Origin: Propionibacteriaceae bacterium
GTDB lineage: Bacteria > Actinomycetota > Actinomycetes > Propionibacteriales > Propionibacteriaceae
Assembly (NCBI GenBank): GCA_003153855.1
Contig: PMBM01000170.1
Location: 33,649-44,870, forward strand
Direction: 5' to 3'
DNA length: 11,222 nucleotides
Below the pieces are notes generated by a model. That model was not told the DNA's origin and made no database searches. It saw only the letters and a list, made by a program, of their open reading frames with translations. Each line of letters opens with the position of its first letter. The stretch's first letter is position 1. Position numbers and translations under genes: made by a program. Positions 1 to 7,279 of the stretch are shown in pieces.

Positions 1-2010
1 GCCGGGCGCATCGAGCTGCAAGGGGCGTTCTGGATCGAGCCGGACACCAACCTGCCCAGCGGTGAGTCTCTCGTGCGTCAGTCGCTGGTCGGACGGCGCT
101 TCCTCAGCGACGAGTTCGGCATCGCGCCCGAGGACCTGCGCCTGTGCTGGCTGCCGGACACGTTCGGCTACAACGGCAACCTGCCCCAGATCCTCCGCAA
201 GTCGGGCATGGACTGGTTCCAGACGATCAAGCTCAGCTGGAACAAGGTCAACAACTTCCCGTACCGCACGTTCACCTGGCAGGGGATCGACGGGTCCGGC
301 GTCCTGGTGCACATGCCGCCCGAGGGCGACTACAACAGCCGCGCCGCCGCGGACGGGCTGCTGCGAGGGATCCGGCAGTACCCCGAGAAGGAGCTCGACA
401 CCGCACTGCTCGTGTACGGAGCCGGCGACGGCGGCGGAGGACCGGGGGAGGTCCACCTCGAGCTGCTGAAGCGGGAGCACGACCTGAACGGCTTGCCGAA
501 GGTGGAGTTCTCGACCGCCGACCGCTTCTTCCGAGCCCTCGAGCAGCATGAGATCCAGCACACGCATGCCGGAGAGCTCTACCTGGAGACGCACCAGGGC
601 ACGTACACCACCCAGGCCGCGATGAAGCAGGGGAACCGGCTCATGGAGCGGCTGCTCCACAACGCGGAGGCACTCGCGGTGGTCGTGGGCGCGGACAGCC
701 GTGAGCCCCTCGCCCAGCACTGGCGCGACGTGCTGCTCAACCAGTTCCACGACATCATCCCGGGCTCGTCGATCGAGCGCGTTCACCGCGAGGCGCGGGA
801 GACGTACGGGCGGATCGAGAAGGAGCTGGGCTGCTACATCCACGGTCTCGCCGCGCGGCTGCCGCCGGGCGGGGACGGGCTGTCGGCGCTCAACCTCACG
901 TCGTTCCCACGTCACGAGCACGTCCAGCACGAAGGACGCTGGTACCGGGCCGACGTCGCGCCGTACGCGGCGGCCCCGCTGGAGTCCGTCGACGAGTCGG
1001 CGGGGCTGACGATCAACGGGGACACGATCAGCAACGGCATCCTCACGCTGCGCTTCTCCGACTCCGGCGAGATCGCCTCCTGCACGGACGTCTCCGGTGC
1101 CGAGCACGCGGGCGGCGGCCTCAACCGGCTCGTGCTCCACGACGACCCGTACCAGTTCCCGTTCGACGCCTGGGACATCTCGCCCGACTATGTGAAGAAG
1201 GTGCCCAAGGTCCTTCCGCTCGTACGTTCGGAGTCCTTCCGTGACGGACCGACGGTGGGCCGGCGTACCACGTACTCGCTCCCGAACGGCACGGTCGAGC
1301 AGCGCGTGACCCTTGAACAGGAGAGCGCCCTCGTGCAGTTCGACACGCGGGTCGAGTGGCACGAGACCCACCGGATGCTGCGCGCCGAGTTCCGGCCGAC
1401 CCGGTACGGAGACACGGCGACGTGCGAGATCCAGTTCGGCCACATCTCGCGCCCCACGACTGAGCGCGACTCGGTCGAGAAGGCCCAGTTCGAGGTGTGC
1501 GCGCACAAGTGGCTCGCGACCGAGGACATGTACGGGGGGTTCGCGCTGCTCAACGACGCGAAGTACGGCCACCGTGCGAAGAACGGCCTCATCAGCCTGA
1601 ACCTCCTTCGCTCGCCCACGTTCCCCGACAAGACCGCCGACCGGGGGAGCCACCACTTCACGTACGCGTTCATGCCGTTCGAGGCGGACGACCTGGCCTC
1701 GGTCGTGGCGCAGGGCTGCCGGCTCAACAACCCACTGACGGTCGTCGACGGCGCCGGCTTCGAGAGCGTCGCCTCCACCGGCGAGCCCGGCGTGGTCGTG
1801 GACACGGTGAAGATCGCGGAGGACGGGCACGGCGTGGTGCTCAGGCTGTACGAGAGCCTGGGTCGCTCGACCACGACGTCCGTTCATACGTCACTCGCGC
1901 ACACGGGGGTTCACGAGGCCGACCTGATCGAGCGGCGGATCGGCGAGCTTGATCTCGAGCGCGTGCCGTTCGGTCCGTTCGAGATCAAGACCATCATGCT
2001 GGAGCGGTGA
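1..2010 (+). CDS. Alpha-mannosidase, glycoside hydrolase family 38 (5'-truncated by window edge)
   Basis: The reading frame is open from base 1, so the gene begins upstream; 669 residues are visible, ending at TGA 2008-2010. GH38 enzymes are retaining, metal-dependent (usually Zn) exo-alpha-mannosidases. Seen here: the family block ending in GESLVRQ (visible residues 21-27), then WLPDTFGY, whose Asp (visible residue 53, bases 157-159) matches the catalytic nucleophile and metal ligand, and QFHDIIPGSS, whose His (visible residue 250) matches another metal ligand. The N-terminal HxD metal motif must lie outside the window. After the catalytic and helical middle domains comes a long beta-rich C-terminal region ending in PFGPFEIKT, the usual end of the GH38 C-terminal domain, so the 3' end is intact. 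No export signal can be judged because the N-terminus is missing. The adjoining symporter suggests a cytoplasmic enzyme acting on imported mannosides. An internal GTG at base 73 is not the start: homology continues upstream of it. Exact linkage specificity cannot be read from the sequence. Confidence 0.93.
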   Translation, partial: AGRIELQGAFWIEPDTNLPSGESLVRQSLVGRRFLSDEFGIAPEDLRLCWLPDTFGYNGNLPQILRKSGMDWFQTIKLSWNKVNNFPYRTFTWQGIDGSGVLVHMPPEGDYNSRAAADGLLRGIRQYPEKELDTALLVYGAGDGGGGPGEVHLELLKREHDLNGLPKVEFSTADRFFRALEQHEIQHTHAGELYLETHQGTYTTQAAMKQGNRLMERLLHNAEALAVVVGADSREPLAQHWRDVLLNQFHDIIPGSSIERVHREARETYGRIEKELGCYIHGLAARLPPGGDGLSALNLTSFPRHEHVQHEGRWYRADVAPYAAAPLESVDESAGLTINGDTISNGILTLRFSDSGEIASCTDVSGAEHAGGGLNRLVLHDDPYQFPFDAWDISPDYVKKVPKVLPLVRSESFRDGPTVGRRTTYSLPNGTVEQRVTLEQESALVQFDTRVEWHETHRMLRAEFRPTRYGDTATCEIQFGHISRPTTERDSVEKAQFEVCAHKWLATEDMYGGFALLNDAKYGHRAKNGLISLNLLRSPTFPDKTADRGSHHFTYAFMPFEADDLASVVAQGCRLNNPLTVVDGAGFESVASTGEPGVVVDTVKIAEDGHGVVLRLYESLGRSTTTSVHTSLAHTGVHEADLIERRIGELDLERVPFGPFEIKTIMLER

Positions 2011-3332
2011 TGGATCTCGTCAGCGCACCGGTCAGCGCCCGCAAGCAGCACGTCTCCGTCGTGGTCGCCGGATTCGGCCAGAACTTCATCCTGACCACGG
2101 TGACGACGTTCATCCTCGTCTACCTGCTGCAGTACGCGCACATCACGGTTGCGGGGATGGCCGTCGTGACCGGCATCCTCACCGCGACCAAGATCTTCGA
2201 CGCGGTGAGCGACCCCATCATGGGCAGCGTCATCGACAAGACCCGTACCCGCTGGGGCAAGATGCGTCCGTTCATCCTGTTCTCGGCGTTCCCGGTGGCA
2301 CTGCTGACGACCCTGCTGTTCGCCGTACCGGACCTGCCCGAGGCCGGCAAGCTCACGTTCTTCGGCGTCGTGTTCTTCCTGTGGGGCATCTCGTACACGG
2401 CCTGCGACGTCCCGTACTGGGGCCTGATCGGCTCCGCCTTCCCCGACACGACCGAGCGCACGGGTGTGATCTCGCAGGTCCGCGCGTACGGAGGCATCTC
2501 GCTCGGGATCGCCACCCTGGGCATGCCGTGGCTGGCCAAGCTGATGAGCGGCGGAGGCGACGCCACCGCCACCGGCTGGTCGCTCGCGGTGGGCATCTCG
2601 GCGTTCGTCGGGATGACCCTGTACCTGCTGGCGTTCGTCAACACCCGGGAGAAGGCTCGTCCCGATACGGGCGAGAGGCTCACCCTTCGTGTCCTGTTCA
2701 CCACGCTGGGCAAGAACACGCCGCTGCTGCTCGTGCTGCTGGGGTCGGTCCTCGGCTTCGGCCGCTACCTCGTACAAGCGGGCGGGGCGGTGTTCGTCAT
2801 CATCGCCTACGGAAGCGAGACGACCTTCACCTTCGTCGGCGCCGCCGTCATCCTCGGCCTGGTGCTGGCGTCGTTCGGCACGCCGCTGCTCATGAAGAGG
2901 CTGTCGAGCAAGCGCCTCATGATCTCCAGCACGCTGGTGGCTTCCTTGCTGTACCTGGGGATGTACCTGGCAGGCTTCGCGAACCTTGTCGCCGTGCTGG
3001 TGTTCATCTTCCTGACCGGGCTGACACTGGGCATCTTCGGCGTGGTCCAGACGACGATGATCGCGGACGCCGTCGACGACGTCGAACGACGTACGGGCGT
3101 ACGCAACGACGGCATCTCCTTCTCGACACTGACGTTCGTCTCGAAGATCATGAACGCCTTGGCGGTCCTCGTGTTCGGCAGCTTCGTCGTGCTGGCCCGT
3201 TACCAGGACGGGGTCGTCATCACGCACACGATGCAGCAGGTCGTGTGGGCGGGGATCGCGCTCGTACCGGCCGTCAGCTGCCTCGTCTCCGTCATCCCGT
3301 TCGCGTTCTACCGCCTGAGCCGAACCGACTGA
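2010..3332 (+). CDS. GPH/MelB-family cation:sugar symporter (MFS)
   Basis: A 440-residue, strongly hydrophobic protein of the glycoside-pentoside-hexuronide:cation symporter family, normally 12 membrane helices. Seen: FDAVSDPIMG near residues 63-72, followed by a charged loop with TRTRWGKMRP (family signature between helices 2 and 3), and YTACDVPYW around residue 133. Asp64, Asp68 and Asp133 align by motif with MelB Asp55, Asp59 and Asp124, residues known for cation coupling and sugar binding, so the transport core looks functional. Start: a GTG (2007) and an ATG (2010) are adjacent. ATG is preferred because GGAG at 2001-2004 is then 5 bases upstream, and the ATG overlaps the mannosidase stop as TGATG, indicating translational coupling. 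The pairing with GH38 suggests a mannoside or manno-oligosaccharide substrate; this is inference from context only. Confidence 0.9.
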   Translation: MDLVSAPVSARKQHVSVVVAGFGQNFILTTVTTFILVYLLQYAHITVAGMAVVTGILTATKIFDAVSDPIMGSVIDKTRTRWGKMRPFILFSAFPVALLTTLLFAVPDLPEAGKLTFFGVVFFLWGISYTACDVPYWGLIGSAFPDTTERTGVISQVRAYGGISLGIATLGMPWLAKLMSGGGDATATGWSLAVGISAFVGMTLYLLAFVNTREKARPDTGERLTLRVLFTTLGKNTPLLLVLLGSVLGFGRYLVQAGGAVFVIIAYGSETTFTFVGAAVILGLVLASFGTPLLMKRLSSKRLMISSTLVASLLYLGMYLAGFANLVAVLVFIFLTGLTLGIFGVVQTTMIADAVDDVERRTGVRNDGISFSTLTFVSKIMNALAVLVFGSFVVLARYQDGVVITHTMQQVVWAGIALVPAVSCLVSVIPFAFYRLSRTD

Positions 3333-3394
3333 GCACCCCCTGTATTTCAGAGCACCCCTCTCGTGTGGTGCTCAGTCCTGTCCGTGGTGCTCTG
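3328..3394. repeat. Four interleaved GAGCACC / GGTGCTC elements after the symporter gene
   Basis: Two direct copies (GAGCACC at 3331-3337 and 3350-3356) are followed by two inverted copies (GGTGCTC at 3367-3373 and 3386-3392). Start-to-start spacings are 19, 17 and 19 bases. The best pairing is crosswise: ACTGAGCACC (3328-3337) is fully complementary to GGTGCTCAGT (3367-3376), and CAGAGCACC (3348-3356) to GGTGCTCTG (3386-3394). The first copy contains the symporter stop codon TGA (3330-3332). Simpler 7-bp hairpins (copies 2 and 3, nested in copies 1 and 4) are also possible. It could serve as a transcription terminator, an mRNA 3'-end structure or a paired binding site. There is no U-tract, and the function is unknown. 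Confidence 0.75.
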
Positions 3395-3444
3395 TGCGGC
3401 CGGAGCTGAGCAGTTTCGGAGAAGCCGCGACGAACCAGCCCGCC

Positions 3445-3450
3445 TAGTCT
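3445..3450 (+). promoter_or_regulatory. Candidate -10 box (TAGTCT) for the DUF1801-like gene
   Basis: TAGTCT fits the actinobacterial TANNNT -10 pattern and lies 31 bases before the ATG at 3482, leaving room for a leader of roughly 25 bases with a Shine-Dalgarno GGGAG at 3471-3475, six bases before the start. No recognisable -35 hexamer was found at the usual spacing, so this is a weak call based on position and the short motif. Confidence 0.35.
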
Positions 3451-3481
3451 CGAGACATCGACGACAGGCAGGGAGAGCCCC

Positions 3482-3913
3482 ATGAGTGAGACCACGAAGA
3501 CCAGCGGGAGCGGCTTCACCGCGGAGGAACGCGCCGCCATGCGGGAGCGCAACAAGGAGCTCAAGACCCGGCAGAGCAAGGACGCCGACATCGCGGCAGT
3601 CCTCGAGAAGATCGCGGGCATGACGGACGCCGATCGCGCGATGGCGACCAAGGTCCACGAGATCGCCACGCAGGTCGTGCCCACCCTCGATCCGCGCCTC
3701 TGGTACGGCAGCCCGGCGTACTACCAGGACGGCAAGCTGATCTGCTTCTTCCAGGACTCGGGCAAGTTCAAGACGCGATACGCCACCCTCGGGTTCAGCG
3801 ACAACGCCCGGCTCGACGACGGCACGATCTGGCCCAGCTCGTACGCCCTCACGGAGATGACGCCGCACGCGGAGAAGCTGGTCCGCGACCTCGTGACGCG
3901 GGCGGTCGACTGA
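3482..3913 (+). CDS. DUF1801-like small protein of unknown function
   Basis: A 143-residue soluble protein without signal peptide or membrane segment. The first 35 or so residues are charged and rich in Lys, Glu and Arg. The rest resembles the DUF1801 / YdhG-like fold: a helical segment, then [13 protein letters not shown] near residues 75-87, DGKLICFF (89-96) and a strand-rich end with LGF and [12 protein letters not shown] (about 118-129), the pattern seen in that family. Some DUF1801 relatives (Bacillus YdhG/Fra) have been called iron chaperones, but nothing here shows metal binding, so no function is assigned. The start ATG is backed by GGGAG six bases upstream. It stands between the symporter and recQ on the same strand, with about 150 bases upstream and 49 bases before the recQ start, and is probably transcribed on its own. 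Confidence 0.75.
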   Translation: MSETTKTSGSGFTAEERAAMRERNKELKTRQSKDADIAAVLEKIAGMTDADRAMATKVHEIATQVVPTLDPRLWYGSPAYYQDGKLICFFQDSGKFKTRYATLGFSDNARLDDGTIWPSSYALTEMTPHAEKLVRDLVTRAVD

Positions 3914-3949
3914 GCGTCGCGCCGCCGTCGCCATGTCGGCAGCGACGTC

Positions 3950-3955
3950 TAGAGT
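3950..3955 (+). promoter_or_regulatory. Candidate -10 box (TAGAGT) giving a leaderless recQ transcript
   Basis: TAGAGT matches TANNNT and ends seven bases before the GTG at 3963. That distance places the transcription start at, or within a base or two of, the GTG, the arrangement typical of leaderless mRNAs in actinobacteria. No Shine-Dalgarno sequence is needed or visible. No clear -35 hexamer is present. Confidence 0.5.
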
Positions 3956-3962
3956 GACGCGG

Positions 3963-5810
3963 GTGCCGACTGAAACCACGACAGCCCTCGAGGTGCTGCG
4001 CGCGACCTTCGGCTACGACGCCTTCAAGGGCGACCAGGAAGACGTCATCAGCCATGTCATCGCCGGCGGCGACGCCTTGGTACTCATGCCGACCGGCGGT
4101 GGGAAGTCGCTGTGCTACCAGATCCCGGCGCTCGTACGGCCAGGGGTGGGGGTGGTGATCTCCCCACTCATCGCGCTCATGCACGACCAGGTGACGGCGC
4201 TGGAGGCGCTGGGCGTACGGGCGGGCTTCCTCAACTCGACGCAGACCCTCGACGAGCAGCGGCGCATGGAACGGGCGGCCCGCGACGGGGAGCTCGACCT
4301 GCTCTACCTGGCTCCGGAACGACTCGGGGTTCCACGCACGCAGGAGTTCCTCGACCGGCTCGAGATCTCCGTGTTCGCCATCGACGAGGCCCACTGCGTA
4401 TCGCAGTGGGGCCACGACTTCCGGCCCGACTACCTGCGACTGTCGCTGCTCGGCGAGCGATGGCCCGACGTGCCGCGGATCGCCCTCACGGCGACAGCTC
4501 CCCCTGCGACTCGGCGAGAGATCGTCGAGCGGCTCGGCCTGGGCACAGCCCGTACGTTCGTGGCGAGCTTCGACCGCCCGAACATCCGCTACCGCATCGA
4601 GCCGAAGCTGCAGCCGATCGCTCAGCTCGTCGCGCTCATCCGCGCCGAGCACGACGGCGACGCCGGCATCGTCTACTGCCTGTCACGCGCATCCGTAGAG
4701 AAGACCGCGGAGGCGCTGGTAGTCCAGGGGATCACGGCGTTGCCGTACCACGCCGGCCTTCCTGCCGACGTCCGTTCCGCGAACCAGGCGCGGTTCCTGC
4801 GCGAGGACGGCGTCGTCATGGTGGCGACGATCGCGTTCGGCATGGGCATCGACAAGCCGGACGTACGGTTCGTCGCGCATCTCGACCTGCCGAAGAGCAT
4901 CGAAGGCTACTACCAGGAGACCGGACGCGCCGGCCGCGACGGGCTGCCGGCCACCGCGTGGATGGCGTACGGGCTCGCCGACGTCGTGCAGCAGCGCCAG
5001 CTCATCGCCACCTCCGACGGCGACGCGGTGCACAAGCGACTGCAGGGACAGCACCTCGACGCCATGCTCGGGCTGTGCGAGACGATGTCGTGTCGTCGGA
5101 AGCTGATCCTGGAGTACTTCGGCGAGGACGCCGAGCCGTGCGGCAACTGCGACACCTGCCTCAACCCGCCGGAGGTCTTCGACGGCACGGTGGCGGCCCA
5201 GAAGCTGCTCTCGACGGTCGTCCGCCTGCGCCGGGAACGGAACCAGAGCTTCGGTGCCGGCCAGCTCATCGACATCCTGCTGGGGCGCCGCACGGCGAAG
5301 ATCGACCAGTGGAACCACGACGGGCTCAGCACGTTCGGCATCGGCACCGAGCTGGCCGAGGCGCAGTGGAGGGCCGTGGTCCGGCAGCTGCTGGCCGGGG
5401 GACTCCTGTCCGTCTCGGCCGACCACGGGGCGCTCGGCATCACCGACGACTCGTGGCCGGTCCTTCGGGGCGAGCGCACGGTCGAGCTGCGGCGCGACGT
5501 GGTGACGCGTGTGAAGAGCCCGTCGCGCAAGAAGGTCGACGCCCAAGGCGTCCCGGTGACGCGCTCGGTGGCCGCGACCGCGTTGGGGGAGCAGGACCGC
5601 GTCCTGTTCGAGCGTCTCCGCACCTGGCGGGCGGAGACGGCGAAGGCTGCCTCCGTACCGGCGTACGTGGTCTTCCCCGACGCCGTGCTCGTGTCCATCG
5701 CCTCGGCTCGTCCGACGAGCCTCGACGAGCTGTTCGCGATCAGCGGGGTGGGGTCGAAGAAGCTCGAGTCGTACGGCGACGACGTCCTCCTCGTCGTCAC
5801 CGCGGCCTGA
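3963..5810 (+). CDS. recQ: ATP-dependent DNA helicase RecQ
   Basis: A 615-residue superfamily 2, 3'-to-5' DNA helicase for recombination and replication-fork repair. Numbering from the GTG at 3963: [10 protein letters not shown] (motif 0, about 16-25), Walker A TGGGKS (44-49), [11 protein letters not shown] (motif Ia), DEAH (141-144) running into the aromatic-rich loop [16 protein letters not shown] (176-180), VYCLSRAS (motif IV), [15 protein letters not shown] (motif V) and [10 protein letters not shown] (motif VI, 318-327). Four cysteines (377, 393, 396, 399) form the RecQ zinc site. A winged-helix (RQC) region follows, and an HRDC domain occupies about 545-615 with [15 protein letters not shown]. 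Length and domain order are those of a full bacterial RecQ. The ATG at 3933 would add ten residues but would place the -10 box TAGAGT inside the gene, and it has no ribosome-binding site, so GTG 3963 is chosen. No key residue is missing. Confidence 0.95.
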   Translation: MPTETTTALEVLRATFGYDAFKGDQEDVISHVIAGGDALVLMPTGGGKSLCYQIPALVRPGVGVVISPLIALMHDQVTALEALGVRAGFLNSTQTLDEQRRMERAARDGELDLLYLAPERLGVPRTQEFLDRLEISVFAIDEAHCVSQWGHDFRPDYLRLSLLGERWPDVPRIALTATAPPATRREIVERLGLGTARTFVASFDRPNIRYRIEPKLQPIAQLVALIRAEHDGDAGIVYCLSRASVEKTAEALVVQGITALPYHAGLPADVRSANQARFLREDGVVMVATIAFGMGIDKPDVRFVAHLDLPKSIEGYYQETGRAGRDGLPATAWMAYGLADVVQQRQLIATSDGDAVHKRLQGQHLDAMLGLCETMSCRRKLILEYFGEDAEPCGNCDTCLNPPEVFDGTVAAQKLLSTVVRLRRERNQSFGAGQLIDILLGRRTAKIDQWNHDGLSTFGIGTELAEAQWRAVVRQLLAGGLLSVSADHGALGITDDSWPVLRGERTVELRRDVVTRVKSPSRKKVDAQGVPVTRSVAATALGEQDRVLFERLRTWRAETAKAASVPAYVVFPDAVLVSIASARPTSLDELFAISGVGSKKLESYGDDVLLVVTAA

Positions 5811-5820
5811 ACGCCGAAAC

Positions 5821-5846
5821 GGCGGCCCGGGCATACCCGGACCGCC
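5821..5846. terminator. Bidirectional stem-loop terminator between convergent recQ and mmsB
   Basis: GGCGGCCCGGG (5821-5831) and CCCGGACCGCC (5836-5846) pair as an 11-bp stem with one mismatch and a four-base CATA loop. It lies 10 bases after the recQ stop and 15 bases beyond the mmsB stop on the other strand, in the only gap (51 bases) between the two converging genes. No run of T follows on either side, as is common in high-GC actinobacteria. The terminator role is inferred from position and stem strength. Confidence 0.75.
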
Positions 5847-5861
5847 ATTCAGGATGTGCGA

Positions 5862-7277
5862 CTACTCGTGCTCGCTACCGTATGTCGGGCTGTCCGTGAT
5901 GGACACCTTGGAGTCGATGCCCTCGGGCACGACGTCCTGATGGCGCGATGCGACGTTCTGCACCGCGCTCGGTCCGGCCGCCTCGTCTGCTCGGATCGGC
6001 GACGTTAACGCGGTCGGCGACGAGCCCTTCGTGAAGGCGTTCATGATCATGCCGATGAAGCTCGGCTTGCCGCGCACCTTGCTCAGCACGTCGAACGCGA
6101 CCGCGGCGAGAAGGACGAGACCCTTGATGATCTGGATCCAGTTCGAGTCGACCGACAGGTTCGCGAGGCCAAGGTTGAGCACTCCCATGACGAAGCCACC
6201 GATCATCGCCCCGGAGACCTTGCCGACACCGCCGGCGACGGCTGCGCCACCGACGAACACCGCGGCGATGGCGTCGAGCTCGAAGCCCGTCCCGTCCTTC
6301 GGGTTCGCGGCGTTGAGGTAGGCCGTGAAGACCATGCCTGCGACGCCGGCGAGCAGGCCCATGTTCACCATCACGAAGAGCGACACCCGACGGGTGTCGA
6401 CACCGGAGAGCCGAGCCGCGTTGGCGTTGCCCCCCACGGCGTAGATGTGGCGACCGAGAACGGTCCGCTGCGTGACGAACGTGTAGATGAGCACGAGGCC
6501 GAACAGGATGAGGCCCACGACAGGGATGCCCTTGTACGAAGCGAGCAGCATGCCGAACAGGCCGATGACGCCACCGACCACGACGACCTTCGCGACCGAC
6601 GTCCACAGCGGCGACTGCGGCATGCCGTACTTCTTGAGGTCCGCCCGGTTGCGCAGCTCGAACCATACGACTGCCGCGATGGCGATCGCCGTGAGGATCA
6701 CGGTGATGAGGTGGTACGGCATGCTGGACCCACCGATGTCGGGCAGATAGCCGTTCGCGATCTTCTGGAAGTCCTCCGGCACGACGATCGACTCGGCGTT
6801 GAGGATCATGAGGTCCAGCCCGCGGAACAGGAGCATGCCGGCCAGGGTGACGATGAAGGCTGGTATGCCGACGTAGGCCACCCAGTATCCCTGCCACAGG
6901 CCGACGAGGATGCCGAGGGCCAAGCCGAACAGAATGGCCAAGGGCCACGGGAAGTGCCACATCTTCATCGACAGCGCGACCGTGGCTCCGACGAAGGCGC
7001 ACACCGAGCCCACGGAGAGGTCGATGTGACCGGCGATGATGACCATGACCATGCCGATGGCGAGGATGAGGACGTAGCCGTTCTGGACCAGGAGCGACGT
7101 CACGTTGCGTGGCTGGAGGAACAGGCCCTTGGTGAGGACCTCGAACAGCACGATCAGCGCGCCGAGCGCAATCATCATGCCGTACTGGCGGAAGTTACCG
7201 CCGAGGGCCTTGGTGATCTGCGACCCGGCAGACTGTGGCGCCGCGGTGGGAGCGACGGCGGTCGTCTCGGTGGTCAT
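5862..7277 (-). CDS. mmsB: Multiple-monosaccharide ABC transporter, permease (MmsB/GguB/XylH-like)
   Basis: A 471-residue inner-membrane permease of the carbohydrate-uptake-2 branch (BPD_transp_2: XylH, RbsC, GguB). A polar N-terminus of about 30 residues precedes many hydrophobic segments. Family blocks seen are AGHIDLSVGSV (82-92), GIPAFIVTLAGMLLFRGL (137-154), TVLGRHIYAVGGN (272-284) with AARLSGVDT, and FVGGAAVAGGVGKVSG (341-356). The family core ends at about residue 400 (IIKGLVLLAAVAFDVLSK). A polar tail of roughly 70 residues, rich in Ser, Asp and Pro, follows; it has no motif I recognise and is longer than expected (E. coli XylH is about 393 residues). The start ATG lies two bases after the mmsA stop, so it is last in the operon and translationally linked; GAAAGG lies about 10 bases upstream. 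It forms the membrane channel, probably as a homodimer, for sugars delivered by ChvE and driven by MmsA. Confidence 0.92.
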   Translation of the reverse strand: MTTETTAVAPTAAPQSAGSQITKALGGNFRQYGMMIALGALIVLFEVLTKGLFLQPRNVTSLLVQNGYVLILAIGMVMVIIAGHIDLSVGSVCAFVGATVALSMKMWHFPWPLAILFGLALGILVGLWQGYWVAYVGIPAFIVTLAGMLLFRGLDLMILNAESIVVPEDFQKIANGYLPDIGGSSMPYHLITVILTAIAIAAVVWFELRNRADLKKYGMPQSPLWTSVAKVVVVGGVIGLFGMLLASYKGIPVVGLILFGLVLIYTFVTQRTVLGRHIYAVGGNANAARLSGVDTRRVSLFVMVNMGLLAGVAGMVFTAYLNAANPKDGTGFELDAIAAVFVGGAAVAGGVGKVSGAMIGGFVMGVLNLGLANLSVDSNWIQIIKGLVLLAAVAFDVLSKVRGKPSFIGMIMNAFTKGSSPTALTSPIRADEAAGPSAVQNVASRHQDVVPEGIDSKVSITDSPTYGSEHE

Positions 7278-7279
7278 CG

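Noticed and set aside
73..75. GTG as the mannosidase start
   Set aside because: Conserved GH38 residues continue in frame upstream to base 1, and the enzyme would lack essential N-terminal elements; the gene is simply cut by the window edge.
1911..3227. Long open frame on the minus strand, opposite the symporter gene
   Set aside because: Its translation is polar and low in complexity (Arg, Asp, Glu, Gln, His runs), typical of the antisense frame of a high-GC membrane-protein gene, and it matches no family I know. The plus-strand symporter is unambiguous.
3933..3962. ATG start for recQ ten codons earlier
   Set aside because: There is no Shine-Dalgarno upstream, the added residues show no RecQ homology, and the candidate -10 box would fall inside the coding region.
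4112..5899. Long second plus-strand frame inside and past recQ
   Set aside because: The product is dominated by Arg, Ala, Pro and Gly with no motifs, a normal out-of-frame shadow in high-GC DNA; all helicase motifs are in the other frame.
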